This document shows positions 21,401 to 28,968 of a stretch of DNA of 44,839 nucleotides, piece after piece. Under the pieces are notes generated by a model. That model was not told the DNA's origin. It worked only from the letters and a program-made list of their open reading frames with translations, and made no database searches. The position numbers were made by a program, and so were the translations under genes. Source of the stretch: a virus. Location: the IMG/VR virus record IMGVR_UViG_3300045970_001009, positions 1 through 44,839 of that record; one strand, written 5' to 3'. How positions within the stretch are numbered: the first letter of the stretch is position 1; the number at the start of each line of letters is the position of its first letter.

Positions 21401-24400
21401 GTCAAGGCCAGACACGACATTCAAGTAGGACGCCATGTTTACGGTCTGGTAGAAATAGAACCCACTTGTCGCAGCCGTATTGAAGTGACAATAGGAAGTG
21501 TTCAGCATCCCAATCTGACTGGCACCGTGAGCTGTTTCGATGCAGAGATTTTGGAAGCCGTTGGAATAGACAAAAACATTGTTGGGCAGATTGATGGAGC
21601 TACTGAGTGTCGCGCTGGTGGCCGATACTGCCCCGCCAATGCTCATGCCATAGTTTGTGTAGACTGTGCCGGATGAGTAAAGCATCGGGGACGAGTCCAT
21701 CGCTCCACCGACAAGCGCAGACCTATTTCCAATGGCAATGCTTGTTACTCCATTTACCATCGCAAGAATGCAGGAGCCCCCATTTGCTCCGCTTGCATTT
21801 CCGTTCGTGTAGAAGGAAGTAGGTGCCGAACCATTCCCGACATACAGCGTTGGGCCAGAGAACGCACCTGTGGTAGCTGATAGCGCGTTCATAAAAACAT
21901 TCGGGCCGTTCATGGTGACGGCTCCACTGGCCGCCAGGATCAGGCCATAGGACGACGATGGATCTCCATAGAGCGCGATGGAGGTGTTCCCGGTAAGCCA
22001 AGAGTTTGCAGTGGAGAGTTTGAGATTCCCTCCAACTGCCAATCCATAGCCAGCCATCGGGACGCCACCGTTGACCGATGCCGTTCCGGTAAAGGTCGAA
22101 CTGTTGTCTACACCACTGAATGTCGCAATGATGTTCTTTGCAACGACTGCCCCGCCTGTGACCCCTTCACGCTTGGCGCAAATATCCACTTGCCCGTAAT
22201 ATGCCTGAACAAAGGCGTGCCCGTAGGACGAGTGGCTTTGCTGGTAGCGCAGTTGGCCCTGAACCGTGTCGGCAATATCGACATAGATGTTGCTGCCAAA
22301 AACACACTGCGCTGACGAGTAGGTAACCCCAAGACCTAGCCATCCCCCAATTCGGATGCCGTCATTATTGAAGGCACCAGTTGTCGCAGTCAATGCACCC
22401 ATCGCTACGGAGCCATTGAACGAAGCGGCGGCGGTCGTGTAATTGATAGAAAGGGCCGTTCCGTAGCCGAATGAATAAATGTCGAACGAGTCTGACCCAG
22501 CGGTTTTATATAGTTCCCACTTACTTACGCCAGCGCGTTGGAGAACAATCCCGGCTTCGTTACCGGCTGCCCCGTTTACCCAAAGATACGCGCTGGCGGC
22601 CCCGTTGACTCTCGCATCCGTAGCGGTGAGCGCACCCATGGAGAGCGCCCCAATCCCCGTATCCCCCGCCTTGTTGATCGGGGTGTAGCCGAGGGCGGTC
22701 TGATAGTAGGCCGGGAGCTGCCCACCCAGCTTCGAGGAATCCGCAGCGGTGCCAGCTACCGCGAGAGCCCCGACTTCGGAGTAAATGTAGGACGGCTTCA
22801 CGCTGGCCTTGGCCCAGGCAAACACATCAGACGCAGGACGAGAATCGGCAAGCCGAGAATCACCCGTTGCAACATAGGTCGTGTTGTCCAACGCCCAGGT
22901 GTTTGCGGCGATCTTTTTGAGCAGGCCGCTGGTTCCTGCCAGGACTTCGATGGCGGCGAGGTCTGCCATGTCCGCCTGGCTTGCCAGGGTGCCCGAGATG
23001 CTTCCCCAGGTTGCCGTTGTCCCAAGGGCTCCGGAGGCATTGATCGTTCCATCGGGGTCGATGGTGATATTTGTTCCCTGCTTAACCGTTCCGAGTGCCG
23101 TTCCGTTTGCTGGCTTCGCTGCGATGGCCTTCATTAAATTCAAAGAGGAATTGTAGAGCCCCGCCATGTAGGTGACCCACATGGCCCTCTTCGTCCAGAG
23201 GGGGGATGCGTTGTAGTGCATCGGCCCGAAATCTCCGGCGAGATTTGCCCCAACAGCGACACTCCCCTTGGAGTCGTAAGTCTCTGCACCGTTGTAGCCG
23301 GTGTTGTAGTCGACAAAGCCAGAGATGGAATAGAAGACGGCCGCGAAATAGCGATAGGAGAGTTTCCAGACTCCATCACGGTAGGAGTTCGCCTCCGTCG
23401 TCATGCCAAGGGACACAGCCAGGTCGTAGGCGTTTTCCCAGCGGCTCTTTTCTGCAGCAAGCCAGCGTCGTCCTTCTGGCTTCTCTTGTTCAGTGATTAA
23501 AAAGTCGTCTGCGATATTCGCCATCATCGTCTCGATGGCCGTAATGTCACCATTCAGCTTGGACGAAATGTTGGCAGTTAGGTTTGCGATCTCGGCATAA
23601 ATCTCGTTCCACTTTGAAGTCCATGTCGCTGGAACCGGGATAGTGGTGTCATGTCCTGCCGCCGTGTCATTCCAAGAATAGGGTCCCAGGGAGGCGAGGT
23701 AGGCCCCAAGGGTGTGCTGGGTCGGGAGCGTTGCCCCAACGGAAAGTGCTTGCACTCTGAGGGCCGTCACCTGACTTGATAGTCCGGCATAGGCCATGAT
23801 TGCTGGAGGCTTCTCGCCGACACTCAGGATCCCATCCGAGGCGAGATCTGCAATTTGGGCAAGGGCGGAGTTGGCTGAGGTCTGAGCGGTATCGGCCAAA
23901 GTCTTTGCTCGATCCGCGATGGCGTTCAGCAGCGCCTGCCGTGCGGCGTAGACATCGGCAAACTTTTGCCTGAAGGTCTCACCGATAATGGCGGTGTTGT
24001 GGCCCTGAGTAAGATCTGTCCATAAGTAAGGCGCGGTGAGTGTGGCAAGGTAGGTTGTTAAAGCCGACGACGCCGTGTCATACATCGATTTCGCCGAATC
24101 TACTGCTGCGCAAGTAAAAACCACCGCATGGGCATCGATTCCGGCTCGTTCTGTCGCGAGCACATCCCGATCCTGAATAACTCGGGGCTTTTCGTCAGCC
24201 GTCAAAACAGCATCACTTGCGATATTGGCTAATTCTGTATTCGCTGCAGCGGCATCGGCCGCCGCGCCTGCTGCCGCTGCTGCAGCTGCAGCCGCGTCAG
24301 AGGCCATGACAGTGGGAGCAGCCACCACATGGGTGACCTCGACCCAGTTGGAAGTTCCCGTGGCGTAGATGGCTTTGACGCGCACGCGCCAGCTACCAGC

Positions 24401-26566
24401 CGTAATACCTTCAATCACTGCGGCCGCAGCGCAGATGTTCATCTGGCGCCATGGTCCATAATCTTGAGAGACCTCGGCCAAGTACCCCTGGGCGGTAGCG
24501 ACCCAACTAGCAGCCAGGACCTGCACCAATTTATCTTTTTCAATTCGGGTGCTATCGGTGGCAACCAAGCTGGTGGGGGCGGCCAGGTTATTAAGTGGAC
24601 GAGCGGGGGCGTTGGTGATCGTGATCTCTTCCACCAAAGCATATTTGGTCGGATCGTGCTGAATGCCGGTGATCTCGTAATCGAGGCCCTCACCCTTGCG
24701 GATGGACAGCGCCCGGTAGAGCACCTCCTGGCCCTGGGGGACCACGGACCACTGCGCCTGAGGGTCAGGCGTCTCGCTGAAGGCCGACGCGACGGTGACC
24801 GACTGACGCGTGCCCGCGGCGGTGGTGATGGCTCGAGTCTCGATGGCGCCGGAGGGCAGCCAGACCGACAGGTCATAGGTGGTGCCGGATTCCAGGACGA
24901 CCGAGCCATCCAGGTTCACGGTGGTGGGCGTAGCTGAGGTGATGCGGCCACCGTTGCGGCCCTTGCCTAGGCGGAATTGATCCCGAACCCCGTAGATGTC
25001 GCCAGGGCGCAGCACCATGCCCTCCAGGGCGGCGGTGTGGCCTTCGCTCTCGGTTTCGAGCTTCTCCGTCGTCAGGATATACATGCCCACCCGCTGCGCC
25101 TGGCCCTGGGAGGTGCTGCCGAGGGCGGGCACCTGGATGGGGTTGTAGCCGTACCGGGCTATGGCGTCGTGGTCTTCCACATATTCCACGCTGGTCTGGT
25201 AGCCGTTGTCGGGATCCACCCAGCTGACCAGGGCCGCGTTATGGCGGGCTTTGCGGGCGCTGCCACTGTAGGAGAACCGGCCACCCTTAACATTCGAGTT
25301 GCTGAAGAGTGCCGCCTTGCCTGCTGCGGCATCCTGCACCACAGTGACCTGCCCGCCCGCCCAGTAGGCCATTCCCCGGAAGACCGAAGCCAGGTCTGAC
25401 AAGAGCTTGATGGCGTCGTCCTGGGACTGCAGGTACAACGAGCAGCGGAAGCGAGGCTCCTGGTCACCCTTGCCGTCGCTCACCAGCTGATCACAGGTCT
25501 GGCCCAGGGCATAAAGGGCGAAACGGTCGATCTTCCCGCTGTCGAGATAGGCCCCGGCCCCCCAGCGTTTGTTGGTGGCCAACGCGTACCACAGCCAGGC
25601 CGGATTGTCGGTCCATGCCACCTTCATGGTGCCATCCCAGATCCCCATGGTGGTTCCCGGGCCGCTGATGTCGTAGGTGCGGGCCTCGGGATCGTAATTC
25701 GCAGGCACCTCGACCAACACACCCTTGGCGATGACCTCCAGTTTTGGGATGCTCCGGAACTGCTTGGAATCTACCTTGAAGACGACCTTGGCCGAGTATG
25801 GGGTGCGGACCTTGCCGTCGAAGATCTCGGTGTAGGCCTCCCAGAAGGTGTCATTCCGGGTGTAGCTATCGGGGGCATCCGGCCACATGCGAGTGACGCG
25901 AAGGGTCCAGGGACCAGCGGCAGGCGTGTCCACGCGCCAGCTCTTGGTGAACTTGCTCTCGAAGGGGCCGCCGTAGATCCAGCCATCACCTTCCAGGGGA
26001 ACAATCTCCCAGGCCCCCAGCGATCCGCCCGATGGCGTGTAGTTGGGGCTCTGGCGCTCGATCTTCATCTGGACATCCGCGCCGGACTTGGCCCCAGAAG
26101 TCGTATTCACGATGAAGAGCTGTGGCAGGGAAATCCGCACCCGGATGGCGCTGAGGCCCGTAGTATTGATGGTTCGGGAGACCGCCCCGGTGCTGACCTT
26201 CACCTGAATATCCACAGCCACTTCAGATTCGCTGCTGGACATGCCAGGGATGTGGGCCTGGGTGTTGGTGCCGAGCACCAGGGCCAGGGCGAGTCCGCTG
26301 AAATTCATGGAGTTGTCAGCGTTCTGGACGGGGGTTCCCTCCAGCAGGAATGACTTCAGACCGTTCACCGGCCCCGCGATCGGGCCTTCCGAAAGGATCT
26401 GGACCGCCGTCCCGAATTCTCGTGTGTTGGCTGCCGTGGCGTAGGGATCGAAGCCAGGTCCACCGCCGCTACCACCGCCGTTACCACCGGCGCCACTGCC
26501 TCCTCCACCCACCAGGATGCCCCCGCTGCCGCCACCCTCATTTCCAATTGGCCACTCTGATTTCAT
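18464..26566 (-). CDS. J: Tail tip / host specificity protein gpJ with giant C-terminal fibre
   Basis: 2700 aa from ATG 26566 (AGGGG upstream). Residues about 30-650 follow lambda gpJ: the hub blocks around WLWYALATNKRWGAGAYLD and LYLQSQDDAIKLLSDLASVFRGMAYWAGGQ (340-455) are clear. A fibronectin-III-like domain spans about 655-750, followed by an Ala-rich helical stretch and three repeats of D-[AGD]-x-L-[ST]-x-x-E-K-P (about 788, 912, 1024). The last ~1500 residues are a low-complexity, beta-rich fibre with many LSATTGAF/MGALTATT repeats. That is roughly double lambda gpJ and means a long side-chain fibre is fused in. It binds the host receptor. No intramolecular chaperone is visible. Confidence 0.85.
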   Translation of the reverse strand: MKSEWPIGNEGGGSGGILVGGGGSGAGGNGGGSGGGPGFDPYATAANTREFGTAVQILSEGPIAGPVNGLKSFLLEGTPVQNADNSMNFSGLALALVLGTNTQAHIPGMSSSESEVAVDIQVKVSTGAVSRTINTTGLSAIRVRISLPQLFIVNTTSGAKSGADVQMKIERQSPNYTPSGGSLGAWEIVPLEGDGWIYGGPFESKFTKSWRVDTPAAGPWTLRVTRMWPDAPDSYTRNDTFWEAYTEIFDGKVRTPYSAKVVFKVDSKQFRSIPKLEVIAKGVLVEVPANYDPEARTYDISGPGTTMGIWDGTMKVAWTDNPAWLWYALATNKRWGAGAYLDSGKIDRFALYALGQTCDQLVSDGKGDQEPRFRCSLYLQSQDDAIKLLSDLASVFRGMAYWAGGQVTVVQDAAAGKAALFSNSNVKGGRFSYSGSARKARHNAALVSWVDPDNGYQTSVEYVEDHDAIARYGYNPIQVPALGSTSQGQAQRVGMYILTTEKLETESEGHTAALEGMVLRPGDIYGVRDQFRLGKGRNGGRITSATPTTVNLDGSVVLESGTTYDLSVWLPSGAIETRAITTAAGTRQSVTVASAFSETPDPQAQWSVVPQGQEVLYRALSIRKGEGLDYEITGIQHDPTKYALVEEITITNAPARPLNNLAAPTSLVATDSTRIEKDKLVQVLAASWVATAQGYLAEVSQDYGPWRQMNICAAAAVIEGITAGSWRVRVKAIYATGTSNWVEVTHVVAAPTVMASDAAAAAAAAAGAAADAAAANTELANIASDAVLTADEKPRVIQDRDVLATERAGIDAHAVVFTCAAVDSAKSMYDTASSALTTYLATLTAPYLWTDLTQGHNTAIIGETFRQKFADVYAARQALLNAIADRAKTLADTAQTSANSALAQIADLASDGILSVGEKPPAIMAYAGLSSQVTALRVQALSVGATLPTQHTLGAYLASLGPYSWNDTAAGHDTTIPVPATWTSKWNEIYAEIANLTANISSKLNGDITAIETMMANIADDFLITEQEKPEGRRWLAAEKSRWENAYDLAVSLGMTTEANSYRDGVWKLSYRYFAAVFYSISGFVDYNTGYNGAETYDSKGSVAVGANLAGDFGPMHYNASPLWTKRAMWVTYMAGLYNSSLNLMKAIAAKPANGTALGTVKQGTNITIDPDGTINASGALGTTATWGSISGTLASQADMADLAAIEVLAGTSGLLKKIAANTWALDNTTYVATGDSRLADSRPASDVFAWAKASVKPSYIYSEVGALAVAGTAADSSKLGGQLPAYYQTALGYTPINKAGDTGIGALSMGALTATDARVNGAASAYLWVNGAAGNEAGIVLQRAGVSKWELYKTAGSDSFDIYSFGYGTALSINYTTAAASFNGSVAMGALTATTGAFNNDGIRIGGWLGLGVTYSSAQCVFGSNIYVDIADTVQGQLRYQQSHSSYGHAFVQAYYGQVDICAKREGVTGGAVVAKNIIATFSGVDNSSTFTGTASVNGGVPMAGYGLAVGGNLKLSTANSWLTGNTSIALYGDPSSSYGLILAASGAVTMNGPNVFMNALSATTGAFSGPTLYVGNGSAPTSFYTNGNASGANGGSCILAMVNGVTSIAIGNRSALVGGAMDSSPMLYSSGTVYTNYGMSIGGAVSATSATLSSSINLPNNVFVYSNGFQNLCIETAHGASQIGMLNTSYCHFNTAATSGFYFYQTVNMASYLNVVSGLDITGGQYGSASLLVNSVALANFRASGHIQLAIAADTAPAQISLQVKHSTADGNSYGLQLNPLGGLVSIGGSGLLVTGSIVTTSDIVKNSYLWMAQDTIGQHMTNAHANIYLNYTGYAGGTTQFRSLWVGDGKTARVAFFDGITKDTTLDGSLFSRQLTVQGDYTNLGGWRWAARLQAPDYPMLTFEATSPNNVSRIGNNGDGSLYFYVGATNGTIGALGLVINANGTSSFNSNSVSMGDLIQNNAAWHYGYNTAGGLQPLIRSRGMGYAPNPYGGVQIGQTGDHIAMFIDPGTIAGGAFGGNTNELMMPNAFTCLVANTAGTDWQPWMLVNNSATTFGYAVTAASLTSNSFIRGYGLIYTSASIPGDVIGYFVNSSATGYGVEIQGACAGHYILSLRDYAGNRAWNVDGSGLMTAQAANFAGNVTVAMATNARVAVRGGGAVNGFLIESDSLKQAWVWNYENTVTTFGNNGAAYLTVTAAGAATFASTVAAETYKLLDGYSILPYTTLRDFPAGTLIETGIDYSTASGDSWLLEITGNSYGSEIPFHFKAQGYIYASTIINFGGFSTGPWPGMLKAFLQNGHLCFWMPTMGYWQGFQVSCKIVTTAGVRSNQVISATNSAFPGGVTKIVDLSPKIVQVYHSGNVGTNAATFQAAIANATAPMVGTYAEMIAFTPGGILAYWYATDVAAPDGLNGRLYRWSGSAWVDQGNPSVVVGRITAGVISAGAIGAQALNATIVMTSVLTSTGYTPGNASAAPYGFKLSGNPFTTTYLTTSGAGTSSTYMELGSEANFGGYPVGDVARVMTRSNRILNPDFWGSTSNWGGTPQWSQVLVSATGVSTYYPTVSTYYNYAFSQCFSSPAYLRGAQYLRFTPTLTISCVNANGAGTIVGRITVSLKNFTTGTTTQIYQSTGATASQTGSGSTSWAPGQQSIDVSSYLSSSASQYGVMVVVDNIRITNDAQVTNASCTGSAAVVGWEFLM

Positions 26567-26568
26567 GC

Positions 26569-27282
26569 TTACCCCTGAGGCTGCAGCGACCACATGAAGG
26601 GCACGGTGTCGCCGTTGCCCCCCTGAGTTCCGATGTCATCTGGCGCCATCCCGCCGAACCCTTTGGGGGTATAAGCCTCCGAGGTGATGCCCGCGCTGAC
26701 GATGTTCCCGCCGATTTGGAGTGGCCCACCCAAGAGCACCGGCACCGGGCGGCCCTGGCCCACGGTCACCGTCGGAGAGCCGAAGGTATAGCTGGGTAGA
26801 CCATCCTCGCCGTTGGTGGACTGAGGCGAGACACCAGGCGAGGGCGAGAGCAGTTGGGCGACGCCCCCCATAGCCATGGACCAGCCGATCCCGATGGTGG
26901 CTGTTGAGAGGGCCGAGGTGCCCATGAGGGAGAAGCCCGCGCCGGCCATGCCCCCGGTGAAGTAGACCAGGGCGATCAGCGCCACACCGGTCAGGATCTG
27001 GCCCAGGGCATCCTTACCGCCGGCCACCACGGGCACGATCTTAATGACCTCGCTGGTTCCGGCTGGGCAGCGAAGGGTGTTCTCATCGCAGGGGGCATCC
27101 CCCACAAAGACGCGGTAGCCGGGAAGGCTGTGCTCCACCATGTGATCCCTGAATCCAGGGACCATGGTGCAGAGCGCGGAAAGCGCCTCGCTGGGAGACG
27201 AGACGGCCAGCTGGTACCGGCGGCCAAAGCGTTTTCGCAGGTGGCCGTAGAGCAGGATCTCCCTGCGAGCGTCAGAACCCAT
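26569..27282 (-). CDS. I: Tail assembly protein I
   Basis: 237 aa from ATG 27282. The beta-grasp/ubiquitin-like N-terminus (REILLYGHLRKRFGRRYQL...VPGFRDHMVEHSLPGYRVFVG) and hydrophobic helices in the middle (LGQILTGVALIALVYFTGG, STATIGIGWSMAMGGVAQLLS) match the lambda gpI family, which acts in tail-tip assembly and is absent from mature virions. Ends just before gpJ. Starts 11 bp inside gpK. Confidence 0.85.
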   Translation of the reverse strand: MGSDARREILLYGHLRKRFGRRYQLAVSSPSEALSALCTMVPGFRDHMVEHSLPGYRVFVGDAPCDENTLRCPAGTSEVIKIVPVVAGGKDALGQILTGVALIALVYFTGGMAGAGFSLMGTSALSTATIGIGWSMAMGGVAQLLSPSPGVSPQSTNGEDGLPSYTFGSPTVTVGQGRPVPVLLGGPLQIGGNIVSAGITSEAYTPKGFGGMAPDDIGTQGGNGDTVPFMWSLQPQG

Positions 27283-27964
27283 AGCGCACAACACCTTTCA
27301 GGCTTCGAACCCAGGCCCCGATGGGCTCGGCGATGGACAGTCGCCCCGGCAGGTGGTGGAGCATCCGACCATTCCCTAGGAAGATCCCGCAATGGTTGGT
27401 GACCTCCAGCCCACGGATACTGAACAGAAGGCCGTCCCCGTTCTGCAGCTCGCTATCAGGAACGGGTTTGAACCCAGCCTGGGCCAGACCGGCTCCGAAC
27501 AGATCCTCGCGGCGCCAGAAGTCAGGGGTGCGCGGGAAGTCGGCCAGGACGATGCCATGCTGCTTAAACCAGTCGCGCACCAGGCTGTAGCAGTCGGACA
27601 CGCCCCAGCAGAATTCGCGGCCTTCCAGGGGCACCCCTTCGGGCTGGAGCACCTTCCAGGAGTCGCCCTCGCCCAGGATCACCCAGGGAACCCCGCTCAA
27701 ATTGCAGGCCTGAACATCCGCTGGGCTTGGCTCCGTCGAACCACCCGGGTGAGAGTGCACCACCGCGGCGATGCGCCCCATGTCTTCAGCCGCAGCCCAG
27801 TCCTCCGGATGGATGGCGAACCGATCTAACTCTGGGCTGATATTGCGGGCGGGCCAGTAGTCCCCCACATGGGAACCCAACTGAACGACGATCAGGCCGC
27901 ACGCCTCGGCAGGCGCGGCCTCCTCGGCATAGCGCCGGGCGATGGCGAGCAGGGAGGGCATCAT
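27272..27964 (-). CDS. K: gpK-like JAMM + NlpC/P60 tail peptidase
   Basis: 230 aa, two domains. JAMM/MPN: E20, HSHPGGS..P..D with H70, H72, S80, D83. NlpC/P60: C125 (SDCYSLV), H191 (NHCGIF) and H203/204. As in lambda gpK the first processes tail-tip protein(s) and the second may cut peptidoglycan during entry. ATG 27964 overlaps the stop of gpL (ATGA). Confidence 0.9.
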   Translation of the reverse strand: MMPSLLAIARRYAEEAAPAEACGLIVVQLGSHVGDYWPARNISPELDRFAIHPEDWAAAEDMGRIAAVVHSHPGGSTEPSPADVQACNLSGVPWVILGEGDSWKVLQPEGVPLEGREFCWGVSDCYSLVRDWFKQHGIVLADFPRTPDFWRREDLFGAGLAQAGFKPVPDSELQNGDGLLFSIRGLEVTNHCGIFLGNGRMLHHLPGRLSIAEPIGAWVRSLKGVVRYGF

Positions 27965-28635
27965 CCGCGCAACCTGTTGGCGCCCTCGAACCCACCAAAG
28001 GGCAACGGGTTGTTGGCGCCGAAGAAGGACTTACAGGTGACCATGCGCCGGTCACAGTTCGTGACATGGGGGCAGATGTCGGTGTCGCTGTTCTTCCAGC
28101 CGCAGACGGTGGCCTGGATCACCCGGGCGGGCAAGCGCAGGCCCTGGGCATCCAGTGAACAGGCCAGCTGGAAGACCACCGCCTGGGCGGTTTCAGATGC
28201 CTTCTGCTCCACTTCGAAGACTTCATCAGGGAAGTATTCGGAGGGGTCGGAGGTGGGGTTCACGCCGCCGGGGAAGTTCACGGCATCCAGGTGCTTGGCC
28301 CAGACGCGCTTGATGATCACCTTGGCGCCCACCAGATCCTGGTATTGGCGCACCAGGCCGCCGATGGTGCTTTCCTCCAAAGTGCTGGAGATGTCCAGAT
28401 TGGCTACAGCGATGGTGGGCCGAGGCTGGGCACCCTTGCCTGTCCATTCCAGGCCATCGATCTTGACCGGCCAGGGCTGGTAGGTCTGCCCCTGCCAGAC
28501 CACGGCGCCGCCGAGTTGGTTGGTGCCCGCATGGAACCGGTACAGGGGGCCGCCCAGGATCGCCGTATCCAGGACCACCAGCACGAGCTGGGCGCCGGGA
28601 TCGAGCTGATAGACCTCCCGCGTGGGCGTGCTCAT
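27961..28635 (-). CDS. L: gpL-like tail tip protein with Cys-rich (iron-sulphur) end
   Basis: 224 aa. The sequence LDPGAQLVLVVLDTAILGGPLYRFHAGTN and KIDGLEWTGKGAQPRPTIAVAN are gpL-like, and the C-terminal VCGWKNSDTDICPHVTNCDRRMVTCK has four Cys at the positions reported to bind a [4Fe-4S] cluster in lambda gpL. Part of the tail tip hub together with gpM, gpI and gpJ. ATG 28635 overlaps gpM stop. Confidence 0.85.
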   Translation of the reverse strand: MSTPTREVYQLDPGAQLVLVVLDTAILGGPLYRFHAGTNQLGGAVVWQGQTYQPWPVKIDGLEWTGKGAQPRPTIAVANLDISSTLEESTIGGLVRQYQDLVGAKVIIKRVWAKHLDAVNFPGGVNPTSDPSEYFPDEVFEVEQKASETAQAVVFQLACSLDAQGLRLPARVIQATVCGWKNSDTDICPHVTNCDRRMVTCKSFFGANNPLPFGGFEGANRLRG

Positions 28636-28967
28636 GCTGGAACCTCTTTGAAGTCGGCCTGGATCGCCCAGAGGGGGGTGCCTTCAGGGCTGACTCGCCA
28701 CTTCTTGCACTTGAACTTCCGGGTGGCTGACTCCCGAGGAGGGGTCCAATCGAAAGAGGTGTGCCCCCCCTGGGTCTTCAGGAAGGCATCAATGGCATTG
28801 CAGGTCTCCACGCTCAGGCTGGTAAAGGTCACACTCCAGGCCTGCATGATGTAATTCAGGCCGTCCGGAATGCTTTGCTCATAGGCATCACCCATCCCAG
28901 ATTCAAGCAGGCGCGGCTCATAATCCAGAGCCGCCGCCGATGTGGTGGGCCAAGTGAAGACAGCCAT
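28632..28967 (-). CDS. M: gpM-like minor tail protein
   Basis: 111 aa. FTWPTTSAAALDYEPRLLESGMGDAYEQSIPDGLN...FLKTQGGHTSFDWTPPRE is characteristic of the lambda gpM family (GDGYxQRxxxGLN, then FLxxxGGxxxFxWTPP). Tail tip protein. GGAGGTAGC precedes ATG 28967. Confidence 0.85.
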   Translation of the reverse strand: MAVFTWPTTSAAALDYEPRLLESGMGDAYEQSIPDGLNYIMQAWSVTFTSLSVETCNAIDAFLKTQGGHTSFDWTPPRESATRKFKCKKWRVSPEGTPLWAIQADFKEVPA

Positions 28968-28968
28968 G

